A stretch of DNA of 64,000 bases from Cheiracanthium punctorium (GCA_038373885.1 JAWZYV010019585.1:496001-560000); one strand, 5' to 3'; numbered from the stretch's first letter, positions 22,940 to 32,577 are shown. Program-made: numbers and translations. The notes: generated by a model from the letters alone, not told the origin.

Positions 22940-23104
22940 GTTGCTATTGTTCATTTCCCCCAAAACCAAGAACATCTAAGGTACGTAGTTGTTGTGAACA
23001 AGTATATCGGATTTGTGTGGTTGGCTCGAAACCCGCTTATAAATCCTCGTCAGAAGGACAACACAAACAAGGAAACCTTCCCGAAGCTCACTCAACAATC
23101 GTAA
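22940..23104 (+). mobile_element. SINE body fragment
   Basis: It contains TTGTTGTGAACAAGTATATC, GGATTTGTGTGGTTGGCTCG, AAATCCTCGTCAGAAGGACA and AAGCTCACTCAAC. The first three match the minus strand of 20911-21065 and the last matches the sense 3' end of the copy at 25259-25445, tying the three together as one family. The tRNA-like head is not visible. Confidence 0.6.
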
Positions 23105-23339
23105 CGAATTTAATCCAGTCATAAGTATACACTTAAAGAAACCTAATGTGTAAAAATTAGTTGCTATCTCCTCAAATTAAAGCTAAAATTAATTAATAAA
23201 AAATCAGTATGAGCCTGTATCGCTACTTGGCGCTTTCTATTTTCTTTTATAAATGCTTTTACAAAAAGATGCTTATTTAATAAGCATTTTAAGTAAGCAC
23301 AGGTCAGGATTCATCTACAGCAATGATTCACTGCGCGCA

Positions 23340-23620
23340 GAATATATGGTGGGAAAAAAATCAGGCCGGTAACTGGTTCCGTTTTGGAGAGGGGGGGGGG
23401 TGGAGGAAATTGGCCAAAAATATTTTTTAAACATAAAATCTATGCATGCATAGGAGGTTAAACGTAGCTTTTTAGAAGAAGTTTAGCTTTTTAGCGAAAT
23501 AGGAATTGAAATAAACAATGGTATTAAAAAAATAATTTTAATAAATTGTAAGGTAATTTTTTTTGGAGGTGAGGGGTTCACCCTATAATTTCCTCCCCCA
23601 CCCCCTTGATTTCACCCTGA
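23340..23620. mobile_element. G-run/C-run repeat relic, probable MITE
   Basis: A G run near 23391-23401 with GGAGGAAATTGG faces the inverted words TTTCCTCCCCCACCCCC near 23588-23605, and the outer words CAGGCCGGTAACTGG and TTGATTTCACCCTG could be the termini. It has replaced or interrupted the 3' end of the neighbouring transposase relic. Confidence 0.35.
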
Positions 23621-23639
23621 AAGAAATGTATTATTAAGT

Positions 23640-24570
23640 TGCTTCATTAACACAATGTCAGAAAACTGCTGCACTTATTTTTTTCCGAATTCCTCAGTTT
23701 TTTTCGGGATGTTCAATATGTAATGGCTATAACAATCTATTGTTTTTACTTAAAATCGGCATTGTAGTGTAGGAATGTGTCACTGCATTTTGTGATTGAA
23801 TCTCACTTTCTACTTGCTTCGATCCTCTATGTTCCAGGGTTCGTCTAGAAGGATTTCTAAATTAAACCCTGACTGATCAGCATAAAAATTCGATCGTCTT
23901 TGAACAACGAATCCTTTAGAAAGACATTTACATCATTTACGAACGCCTGCGTTAATTTCTTAATGATTTCCTTTGACCGAGAGTTTTTCAGCAAAACAAA
24001 TTTTGTAACTTTCCTGCTCACAATCTTATTCTTTTTTAAAAATCTGTACTGCCATCCTTTAGATGCGCGAAATTTCAGTCCTATTTCGAATGCCTTTTCT
24101 GAAGCCCAAGTTTGTAAATCACAATCATGTACATTTTTCTGTAATTTTCTTGCTTGTTAGAAGTGCTAAAACGTATATTTTTTAATTTGATTTAGTTTAT
24201 ATTTATAATCGCCATTCTTCTGAATTTGCTTTTAACACAGATATAACTGCCTTTTATTTGTAACAAATTAAAAATAATTTTGAACACTCTGTAAACTGCG
24301 GGATTTTGCCACTATTGTATCCCGCCAGAATTTTACTGCAGTCTCCTTATCTTTTCAAGAAATAAATTGCTTATTTTGCATGATGTCCTCACTGGACATG
24401 AAGCCAATGCTTTCGTTTTCTAAACTAGAAAATATAGGATCTTCAGGGGTATCGAGTAATAAGCATTGCTCATTTGCAACCAAATCTGTTGCATTTACTT
24501 TCTTATAATTTTGCAAGCTTTCAACAATTTGATTTTGCAGACGTTTCTTCGTCTGTGTATGGAGACAATG
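23640..24570 (-). pseudogene. CENP-B/jerky-like (pogo superfamily) transposase relic, N-terminal half
   Basis: Reading the minus strand from 24570, the fragments follow the order of a jerky/CENP-B-like transposase. First, KKRLQNQIVESLQNYKKVNA; then, after a stop, KDKETAVKFWRDTIVAKSRS followed by LQSVQN (first DNA-binding helix-turn-helix). Near 24160-23920 comes the CENP-B type second DNA-binding domain, LQTWASEKAFEIGLKFRASK and GWQYRFLKKNKIVSRKVTKF, where F-x-A-S-x-G-W and RF are the family hallmark. Then KKLTQAFVNDVNVFLKD leads to YADQSGFNLE at about 23880-23850, the first catalytic aspartate block. TTMPILSKNNRLL and HIEHPEKN follow, before similarity ends near 23640. The second and third acidic residues are missing. 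Stops and frameshifts make it dead. Intact homologues bind and move TA-targeted elements in the nucleus; whether it ever served the surrounding 11.5-kb structure is unknown. Confidence 0.72.
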
Positions 24571-25024
24571 TCATATTTTTCGAAGAAAATTCCGCGTGAA
24601 GCATAAAAACAACATTAAGTATATTTGCTCCATAGTATCACATCATGTGGATAAAAAGAATAGAATTAAAATAAATGCCTCACTTATGCGTAAACTGAAT
24701 TTGCAGCTTGCAATGTATTAATACAAATAAAAGAAATTACTTTCTTCAGGGACTTTCAGAACAAAAATAAAATGATTATAGGACTTCAGCTTAACTAGTA
24801 GAAAACGAAATTAAGCTACTTAAAAACTCCGTTGAAATATAACACGGTATAGCAAACACTGATTTATAAATATTTCGAGTACGTACTCGCGTGAGCGTTT
24901 CAACTTTTCGACCAATTATCCCTGTCGCCAAATACTAGCTAAAGGGTTACAATTGGAGCGATTTTTAACTAATTTTTAACCTTTAATTTCTCAAATTCTA
25001 TGAGAAGATAGCAGCTAATTTTCA

Positions 25025-25085
25025 CACAGTACGTTACTTTTAGTGTGTACTTCTGATTGTGTGAAATTCGTTCCATTTCGTGAGT
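25025..25085. other. SINE-flank and left target duplication
   Basis: CGTGAGT at 25079-25085 is repeated at 25252-25258 around the hAT MITE. The seven matching bases directly abut both termini, one short of the usual eight. Confidence 0.75.
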
Positions 25086-25251
25086 CAGAGACGGCCCGAG
25101 GGGCATGCGGGGCCCCACGCGAAGCGCAAGTGCGGGGCCTCTTCTCTATCATGTCTTATGAGATAGCAATAAAATGGCCCAGGAGCGGGGCCTCTATAAG
25201 CGCGGGGCCTTAGGCGATCGCCTACATTCGCACTCTCCTTGGGCCGGCCCT
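25086..25251. mobile_element. 166-bp GC-rich hAT-type MITE inserted in a SINE
   Basis: The left end CAGAGACGGCCCGAGG and the reverse complement of the right end CAGGGCCGGCCCAAGG form the inverted repeat. The 7-bp flank CGTGAGT repeats on both sides. The inside repeats GCGGGGCCT three times. It is much richer in GC than its surroundings. The 79-codon minus-strand ORF across it is a by-product of high GC and not a gene. Confidence 0.88.
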
Positions 25252-25258
25252 GCGTGAG

Positions 25259-25445
25259 TGAGCTTTGGGGAGGTTTAATTGAAAGAGGGGAGCCCTCCGT
25301 GTGGGTCTTTCGAAGGGGTCGCAATCCATATTTACGCTAACTTCCGGAAACGGTTATCGGTCGACGGACGCGCGATGGGACCCGAACCCGGGACTTTCAC
25401 ACTACCATTTCCAGCGACATAAACGCTGTGCCCTGGTGAGGTGAA
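25259..25445 (-). mobile_element. tRNA-derived SINE, antisense copy
   Basis: On the minus strand it reads CCTCACCAGGGCACAGCG, then CCCGGGTTCGGGTCCCAT (B-box region), CCGTCGACCGATAACCG, CGACCCCTTCGAAAGACCC and CCCAAAGCTCACTCACG. The words match 20697-20906 in order. The A box has mutated (GCACAGCG for GCACAGTGG). The hAT MITE interrupts it at its 3' end, so the SINE is older than the MITE. Confidence 0.72.
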
Positions 25446-25654
25446 TCGTACGTATCGTTCGTTAGCCGACCCAGAGCGTCACCTCCGATCAGTGTTGCCA
25501 GAAACGTTTGCACATAAATCGCAAGTAGCTGAAGAAAGAGTCGCTAAGGTGACGTCATAGTATGACTTCAGATCAAGTGATGCCCTGCACTGCTTAAAAT
25601 CATTATGCCGATTTATCTGGTTGGTCCATTGTTTTCGATGCGTAGTTTTACTCA

Positions 25655-25925
25655 TAAAAGCCCCCCCCCCCCTCTCCTCACCCGCAAGTCTAAAATAAAT
25701 ATATCAAAATTCACAGGTGATTTTTTTTCGTTTCTTTTTGTAGGTAAAAAGTCTCGAATTCATAATCAAGTTCCATAACTGTTCTATTTCCCATCATTCA
25801 ACGCCAAGGACGGATTAAAAGGGAAGACGGAGGTGTAACTGCCCCCCCATAAAAAAAAAAGAATTCAACCTTTTTGGAAATATTTTCTAGAAAAGAAACC
25901 ATTTTCCCCCTCCCCTCAATGTTAC
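25655..25925. other. C-run-rich repeat debris
   Basis: C runs at about 25661-25672, 25843-25849 and 25905-25916 with A/T cores between them resemble worn hAT-type MITE ends, but I cannot define termini. Confidence 0.3.
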
Positions 25926-25948
25926 ATGCCACTTTTTACCAAAGAAGG

Positions 25949-26160
25949 CCGATATTGTTGCTTACAATGAGAGTAAATGCCCCGCTCTGGCAAAGCATCT
26001 TGCAGCCAACACTGAGGAGACTCAGTCACTAAGATTCCTCTTCTGAGTCCGGTGTTGCTACTCACAATAAGAGTAAATGACCCGCTGCGGTCCAGCATCT
26101 AGCAGTCAACATTGAGGAGACACAACAGTGACTGAGATTCCTCTTCTGTATCCAGTGTTA
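25949..26160. repeat. Tandem duplication, about 100-bp unit, two copies
   Basis: Unit 1 begins CCGATATTGTTGCTTACAAT (25949) and unit 2 CCGGTGTTGCTACTCACAAT (26049). Both contain AGAGTAAATG, CCCGCT, AGCATCT, GTCAACA or CCAACA, TGAGGAGAC and GATTCCTCTTCTG in the same order. A third partial start (CCAGTGTTAG) follows at 26150. Confidence 0.88.
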
Positions 26161-26399
26161 GTATATATGTGTCTTCATTTAGTTGTCAAACGTGATATCT
26201 TCATGTTTTTTCAAGTTAAAAAAATCTGATGTGTCCAACACATGACTTCCTTGCACGTCTATTAGATCAAAAATATTTTCAACGCACTTCCTCTAAACTT
26301 ATTTGTTTGAAAGAGATAAAATATCAATAATAGTAAGGTTTAGCGATTTCTAGACAAATATTTCGATATCGCCAAGCTGAGTTCAATTTGAAATATTTC

Positions 26400-26945
26400 C
26401 TTCTGACAATTTATTTGGCGATATTTCACCAAAAGCCGACAAACTTGAGATAGTCTGCGAGATTTTGGGGATAGCCAAAGTAGTCATTGACCACAGACTT
26501 TCAATGAATTGAATGCATCCATACACCTCAATGTATTTAAAGTCATTTGGCTCACCGTGTAAATAAATTCTCAGTCGATTGCTGTCAAAAAAGATATGGA
26601 AAACAGTTAGATATTACAATAGTTCTAAATACAAAAGTTCAAAAATTTACGGGTTAAAGTTTTAGTGTTATACAAAATACGAAATAATTTTTGGCGCCAA
26701 ATTTGGCGATATTTCGGCGAAACTCGTCAATGTCGACGAAATTTGGCGAGATTTTAAGCATGAACCAAACAATGACAGATTATCGCCAAATTTGGCGATA
26801 TTTCGCCAAAACACGCCAAGAACGATGACAAATGGCGATACTTTGGGCATGGACCAAATGACTGACTATCGCCAAATTTGGCGATATTTCGCCAAAACTC
26901 GCCAAGGTCGAGGACAGACGGCGAGTTTTTGGGCATGTACCAAAC
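26400..26945. repeat. Tandem array of about 87-bp units around a TCGCCAAATTTGGCGA palindrome
   Basis: CCAAATTTGGCGATATTTCG begins units at about 26697, 26785 and 26871; a diverged unit lies near 26411. Each unit ends with GGGCATGxACCAAACAATGA or a close variant. Two overlapping minus-strand ORFs of 60 codons share FWRNIAKFGD because they translate the repeat. Not a gene. Confidence 0.85.
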
Positions 26946-27160
26946 AATGACTGTCTACAGTTGTATTATATTGAAGATGTCCATAGACATTAAAGTACTA
27001 AAATTCTTTTCGGTGGTCCTGTAAATAAACTCTCCAGTAGATTGGAACCAAAAATCGAGATACACAACTAGATGTTACAACATTCTTATATATGAAATTT
27101 CATAATAGTTTTTGAGATTTGAGAGTTAAATATGCACACACGTACACCAAAAGTCGCCAA
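26510..27160. repeat. Diverged units of the 173-bp repeat
   Basis: Words such as CCTGTAAATAAACTCTCCAG, ACAACTAGATGTTACAAC and ATAGTTTTTGAGAT at 27010-27125, and CTCAATGTATTTAAAGTCAT near 26527, match the 173-bp units further right. The 173-bp and 87-bp repeats are therefore interleaved, which suggests a longer higher-order unit. Confidence 0.6.
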
Positions 27161-27447
27161 GCTTGGCGACTTTTGGCATAGTTCTTGAGGGAGGCACGTG
27201 ACCGTGGTCGGACCATTACCTAACTTATGTGGTAGGACGGTATTGTGCTTGAAATGGATGAATGCCCCTAAAATTGCCATTGACCGTAATGTATTGGAAA
27301 TCTTTTGAGTGTTCCTGTAGCAGAACTACAAATGATAAAGACACTTTTTTTAATGGAGAAATTCATTTTCTAACTCTTTACAGCATACATCACTTCTGAG
27401 TCGTTTGAAATAGCCCAATACCTCTAAAAAACCCTTTGATGAATTTC

Positions 27448-27966
27448 GGCCCATAGAGCGTAATGTATTTCGAATCTTTTGGGCGGTTCTGTAGATAAAC
27501 TATCCAGTCGAATGGAATCGAAAGGGGAGGTGCACAACTAGATGTTACAGCAATCCTAAATATAAAGTTTCAACATTCTACGCCTAATAGTTTTTGAGAT
27601 ATGCGAGTTTAATGAGTTTCGGCCCATTGAGCGTAATGTATTTCGAATGTTTTGGGCAGTCCTGTAGATAAACTATCCAGTCGAATGGAACCAAAAGGAG
27701 AGGTGCACAACTAGATGTTACAACTATCCAAAATATGAAGTTTCGACATTCTACGCCTAATAGCTTTTGAGTTAGGCGAGTTTAATGAATTTCGGCCCAT
27801 AGAGCGTAATGTATTTCGAATCTTTTGGGCGGTCCTGTACATAAACTATCCATTCGATTGCCACCAAAAGGGGAGGTGCACAACTAGATCATAGAACAAT
27901 CCTAAATATCAAATCTCAACATTCTACGACCAATAGTTTTTGAGATATGCGAGTTACATACATACG
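27448..27966. repeat. 173-bp tandem array, three units
   Basis: GGCCCAT starts units at 27448, 27621 and 27794, exactly 173 bp apart twice. Shared words in order are GAGCGTAATGTATTTCGAAT, AAACTATCCA, AGGTGCACAACTAGAT and CATTCTACG, followed by AATAG and TTTGAG. The regular spacing with moderate divergence points to amplification by unequal exchange or replication slippage inside a repeat element. Confidence 0.92.
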
Positions 27967-28195
27967 TACGTACGTACAGACGGCATGGAAAAACTGGCCA
28001 CAGCAGACTCGCCGCTGGTCAAAATGAGTTGCAGACGCGTTAATATGATCGTGCATGCTAGCCTACGATAGGATGCATCGAAAAAAGTTTTAAAATTAAA
28101 TTTAGAGGTAGTCAAAATCGGTTTTTTTGTCGAAATTTGGCCCCCAAAATTTTTCGGGATCACATTACTTCCTTATACTACGTACAAGGAAGTAA
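27955..28195. mobile_element. Tail of the tandem-unit element: microsatellite plus terminal hairpin
   Basis: The last 173-bp unit runs into ACATACATACGTACGTACGT (27957-27980) and then ACAGACGG. The segment ends with TTACTTCCTT, an 11-base spacer and AAGGAAGTAA (28165-28195), a perfect inverted pair. A seed of short repeats after longer tandem units, then a 3' hairpin, resembles Helitron/Helentron-like or MINE-type non-autonomous elements, but no CTRR end is clear. Confidence 0.5.
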
Positions 28196-28440
28196 AAAGG
28201 TGATTAGTTAAAAAATAGTAATTATACATTGTAATTAAATCATTAATTTTGTTTTTATTGAATGACTACTGGAGTTCAACAAAACATAATAATATATTTA
28301 GTTAATTTACTACAATGCTTTTTGATAGAAATTATTAAATTTTTACTATTAAGTATTCATCTCTTTTGCAAGTCCATTTAATAACAATATGTATATTCAG
28401 AGTGTTTTCTGGATTTTTAACAAACTTAAAAAAATCAATT

Positions 28441-28552
28441 AATAATCAATTAATCTGTCTAATTACTTATTGCTTTAACATTAATTATCCTAATTAATCA
28501 TGTGGCGTGAACATTATTCACAAACACTAAAGTCCTTAAAAATTTTCTAAGT
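28441..28552. repeat. Direct repeat, copy A
   Basis: Contains AATTACTTATTGCTTTAACA, GTGGCGTGAACATTATTCAC and AAACACTAAAGTCCTTAAAA. It matches copy B about 260 bp away. Confidence 0.85.
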
Positions 28553-28699
28553 TATTTTAAATGTCCATTTTATGGAAATAAAATAAGAATTCTTACATTT
28601 TTTCATGTAGCTCCTTTTATTCTTGTGGTGGGGGTTTCCCTCCCAGTTAAATATTACTGTATTAATAATTAATTAATAGTTATCAATCTAATTAATTAA

Positions 28700-28826
28700 C
28701 GTATTGCTTTATATCTCGCTAATTACTTATTGATTTAACATTAATTATGTCAATTAATTAATCTAATTAATTACGCGGCGTCAACATTATCGACAAACAC
28801 TAAAGTACTTAAAAATGTTCTAAGTC
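28700..28826. repeat. Direct repeat, copy B
   Basis: Contains AATTACTTATTGATTTAACA, CGGCGTCAACATTATCGACA and AAACACTAAAGTACTTAAAA. It has extra AATTAATTAAT insertions relative to copy A. Confidence 0.85.
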
Positions 28827-28890
28827 CAAACGACCGGCTTACGCCAGCGCGCCGAGTGAACAAAATTCGTACATAACATCAAACACTCAC

Positions 28891-29110
28891 CTGAACCTAC
28901 GTATGCAGTTGTAACTAAATATATCGTCCCTTTTCTCCAGCTCCAGCTAACGACACGTAGTACAATGTCTTGCCGTTTTAATTGTGCCGGAGGCGAAATG
29001 AGCCTCGCAGGTTGAGCAATGACGTCTTCGTCTAAGTACGCATGTGCGGGTGCAGATAAAACAGAAAAAAACTGTTTTTTCTTACGAACAGACTTAGTCT
29101 GTAAATAATA
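28891..29110 (-). CDS. Candidate 5' exon next to the right terminus of the large element
   Basis: On the minus strand, a GC-richer segment just inside the CACTGCAAAA end stays open and runs to a near-perfect splice donor, TCAG|GTGAGTG (donor at 28884-28890). The open frame reads APAHAYLDEDVIAQPARLIS, PPAQLKRQDIVLRVVSWSWR and KGTIYLVTTAYVGS. I recognise no domain. Position, composition and donor suit a promoter-proximal exon or leader of a transposon, but the open frame also runs through the terminal repeat, so a true start is unclear and it may be untranslated. Confidence 0.25.
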
Positions 29111-29150
29111 CGAGTAATTTCTGTACGTTTTACAGACTTTTTTTGCAGTG

Positions 29151-31430
29151 TACAGAGCAGTTATCATAAAAAGTTTTAAGATGAAATTAAAGTTACAAAT
29201 TTACAATTTTAACACCTCAGAATGAGTAATTTTTGTTTTTATCAGTACTTAAATGACACAGTAAATGATTCGCGACCCCTAAGCATCCTAATACAAAATC
29301 CAAGTTTCTTTTCAATTTGTCAGTGAATCTGCTCTTATTATTTCTTGTATGTTTTCTAACTGCACCGAAACCTAATTTATTGTATTTGAGAGATTATAAA
29401 ATTAAGAAAAAATATTCTTTTTGAGAGCATCATCAGTTATTTGTTTACTTAAAACTTCCTGCAAGTATTTTAACAGAAAATGCATGGGTGAAAATTTTGT
29501 TACTTCCGCATTAAGGGATTACGTTCCTACATAATTGCTGTGAGCAACAATGCCGTCCGTACATTGTGTTCAAATAAATAATGAAGTGAAGCAAGTACGT
29601 AATTCTGTAAATTCTTAATTAAGACTAGCGCCGTTGTCTTGAATGATAAAGGAAGTTACTTTACCAAGCTATTATTAATGTTTGTAATTTTGTTTAATAC
29701 AAGTCTAAATGTCTGTTATAATTTATTCTGTTACTATTAATATGTTAGAATTGTTGATCATTAGTCGTGTATTATTCTGGATGCATATGTTCTACAAAGG
29801 GAGCTTTGAAAACAATTATAACAATTATGAAATTATTTTAAGATGCAACTACATTAAAACTCGAAATGTGTTCCTTTGAAGCTTTTTTCGAGAATGGAAA
29901 TACATGGCTATCATTAATTTCAACATCCAGCATTTCAAAATGAATGAAAACATCTTTAGTTTTTTAATAACACACTTACAAAATATTACTTCTTAAATAA
30001 ATAAACAATGAACGTGCGGAAAAAGAGCAAAATGTTGAAATGCTGTCATTTATCATAATGCTCAGGAAGTGGTATACGTTAAAAGATACTTAAGTATATA
30101 GGATAAGAAGTGGAAAGTGATAGGATTTAATTATTCATCCTTAAGGACCCGTGGAACATCTCAATGAGTAAAAATAGACATTTTTTTTATAAAAAATCAT
30201 GTCTTTTATTTAAAAATAGAGATGAAATTTTTTTTCCATTGTACATACACACTTTATAGTCTATATATAGAATTAAAAAAATACTTTGATTCATAAATTA
30301 ATTTTAAAGAACTAATTAACTTTTTACATATCTGCATGAAATTTTTTGAACAGTATGTCAGTTTGGTACAATTTTCTAAAAAAAATATTGAGTTTATCAC
30401 CTTAAAATGAGGTATGGTTTGAGAAAGCATACTATCTGAAAACAAAAAGAAGCGATTTTCATTTTGGCTATAAAGAAAAAAAAATAAAAATATTTTATTA
30501 AAAAACTTTAAAATTCCTAAAAATTAAAGACACAAAAATCTTAATTTTCGAAATTTTCTCTCATGTCCCTAATGTTAGGTGTTTTTAAAGAAATAAGTTA
30601 ATTAAACAATTTTGGAAAGTCTCAACTGTTTACTGGAAACAGAAGCTTAGAATAAAGTATCAAAGCATCAAAGAAGAACATTTTGAGAAAAAGGCAGAAA
30701 ACTAAAGCTTTGTTGTTGCCAAACCATGTTTGTTTACTTTTTTAAAAGCCATATTTTGGGTGTTTATATATTTTAAACAGATATAAATTACAAATTTATG
30801 GATTTGTCTCTGTCTGCTTTATTTTTTACTCCTATAATTGAAAACTCGGAAATTTGAGCCAATTTATGTTCCATAGGCACTGCAATTCTGTTGTTTCATA
30901 AATGTCCCATAAACCTCCAAGGACAAATAAGGAGAAAATGGACACACAAAGGAAAAGTTCTCTTGTGAGTTTTCAAATATAAAGAAGACATGTTAAACAT
31001 AAATACAAATATTAAAAATGAATAAAAATGAGATAATTAAAAATGCCTCTTGCAAAGTTATTTATATACAGTTATTGCATACAGCTATAACGCTGGGTAA
31101 ATGTATCAATTTTTATTGCAACGCATAATAAAAACAACTATAAATCACGACATTCTATATTCAATTATGTAAAAATATTTTTTGATTCAAGTGTGTATCT
31201 ATGAGTTAATGTTAACGAAAGTTTCAAGTGTAGTTCCATGAAAAATGGTGGTAATTGATCAACATTTTATAGCTCATCATATTAAATATGTTATGCAATA
31301 TTTGCCATCAGATTAAAATAAATTAAAATATTTATTATTTTTCGTATTTGCAATAACTGCTGCACACTAAATTTTAAACCAGTTACCGTGCTCAACTTTT
31401 TACTTGTCACTTAAATTATTTCATGAACGT
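29151..31430. other. AT-rich non-coding stretch
   Basis: No gene, RNA or clear repeat is supportable. Short minus-strand ORFs (for example 30254-30445) are chance. Confidence 0.55.
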
Positions 31431-31439
31431 TTACCCTAT

Positions 31440-31541
31440 GTAATTACTTCTAATGCATTGCATATGTTCATTATGCGATAATAATTGTTAATACAATTAT
31501 TCTCACATAATGAATATCTGCAATGGATTAGAAGTAACTCA
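31440..31541. repeat. Long palindrome: about 45-bp arms, 4-base loop
   Basis: TTACTTCTAATGCATTGCAT opens the left arm, and the reverse complement of the right arm opens TTACTTCTAATCCATTGCAG. From the fifth position, 40 of 45 bases pair around a TAAT loop. As RNA it would form a long near-continuous hairpin similar in size to a miRNA precursor; as DNA it could be a tiny MITE. There are no flanking clues. Confidence 0.85.
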
Positions 31542-31915
31542 ATATTATAACTAATCCATGTTTTTCTTCTATAACCTTTTTGTGATACTGATATCTTTAA
31601 GTACAATAATGGTTGAAAACCTTCATCAATATTCTATGATGTTTAAGCATGAATATTATTTATTTTATAATATTGAAGAAAATGGAAAAATCCTATGTAA
31701 TAATTCAATTATACACAAGCACATCATATAAACACTTTTTTCTAGAATCAGTGCCCAAAATATATTCCATTCAAAAATAAAATTCTTAAAAAACATTCTG
31801 AAATTTCAAATTCGCATGTTTAATGCAAATTTAATGAAACTTCAGATATTATGCACATTCAGAGATGATATTTTGCTGAATGTTATGATCCAAATTTAGA
31901 AATTTATTCAGACGA

Positions 31916-32188
31916 ATGACCATATTAAGCTGTGTTTATAATGAGCTTGCTTATTTGTCAATTCAGTTTATCATTAAAGTCAATAGGCTGTTGGCGTTAA
32001 TTAAGAACTTCCAACATCAAGTCCTCGGATCCTATCATAATTTATTTAATGATATTGTAAGACATCGGTCTTCTCTCAAGGAGCTCTACAGACTAATAAA
32101 CCATGTATGTTTTGCGGATGAAATATTTAACTCCCTTATCTTAAACGATATGTTTACCATAAAATATTTAATCGAACAATTAACTTAA
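31916..32188 (+). CDS. Candidate exon, possibly gustatory-receptor-like
   Basis: The 90-codon frame follows a plausible acceptor (AAATTTATTCAG at about 31900-31911). It begins with a hydrophobic stretch, YNELAYLSIQFIIKVNRLLA, and continues with an amphipathic region, HNLFNDIVRHRSSLKELYRL, then INHVCFADEIFNSLILND. The pattern of a hydrophobic helix, a charged loop and an I/L-x-x-VDxIFS-like block resembles the 7tm_7 chemoreceptors of arthropods, which are short, fast-evolving and often orphan exons. The resemblance is weak and lacks the diagnostic TYhhhhhQF motif. It could be a pseudogene fragment or chance. Confidence 0.25.
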   Translation: MTILSCVYNELAYLSIQFIIKVNRLLALIKNFQHQVLGSYHNLFNDIVRHRSSLKELYRLINHVCFADEIFNSLILNDMFTIKYLIEQLT

Positions 32189-32520
32189 GAAATTTTGAAA
32201 ATGAGTTATATGGAATTGTTAGCCAGACGTTTCAATTAATGTACATTCCATAAAATCTACTTTTAAATAAAATGATAACTAAGAAATCACAACATTTGAA
32301 TTTTCTACACGAATTGATTATAATGTAAACACCTACTGATACTATACGTTTAGTAATTCTTTGTGGGTTTTTTTAAAAACAAAGTATTTTTAAAGAATGA
32401 TGTTTAAAAGCTAACTTAAAATTTTACAGAAAAAATTCATTATGGCATTTTTTCTCACAAAACATAGTAAATAATATCAACCGAAGTAATAAATCAGACT
32501 TTTTTTAAGGACTGATGATG

Positions 32521-32521
32521 G

Positions 32522-32552
<31 letters not shown>

Positions 32553-32577
32553 TAAATGATAACAATAATAATAATAA
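32521..32577. repeat. AAT microsatellite (interrupted)
   Basis: Runs of AAT/ATA with two AAC interruptions. Confidence 0.95.

Larger units (their letters stand above)
17672..29150. mobile_element. Candidate large TIR-bounded composite element (11.5 kb)
   Basis: The left end CACTGCAAAAAAAAGTCTGT and the reverse complement of the right end CACTGCAAAAAAAGTCTGTA agree almost fully over about 30 bases, continuing with TTTACAG or GTACAG, and each is flanked by TA. The left end leads into a satellite of ACAGAA motifs; the right end carries a smaller set of the same motif (29050-29130). Between them lie a CENP-B/jerky-like transposase relic, SINEs, a hAT MITE and tandem arrays. It may be one large element loaded with later insertions, or two separate copies of one family in opposite orientation. 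I cannot decide from sequence alone. Confidence 0.35.

Noticed and set aside
25085..25324. 79-codon Pro/Arg-rich minus-strand ORF
   Set aside because: Produced by the GC-rich hAT MITE and adjacent SINE; no protein motif.
26668..26936. Two overlapping minus-strand ORFs sharing FWRNIAKFGD
   Set aside because: They translate the 87-bp tandem units in two frames; no start context or family match.
30130..30575. Possible MITE with CCTTAAGGACCC and inverted CCCTAATGTTAGG
   Set aside because: The match is short and interrupted; termini cannot be fixed.
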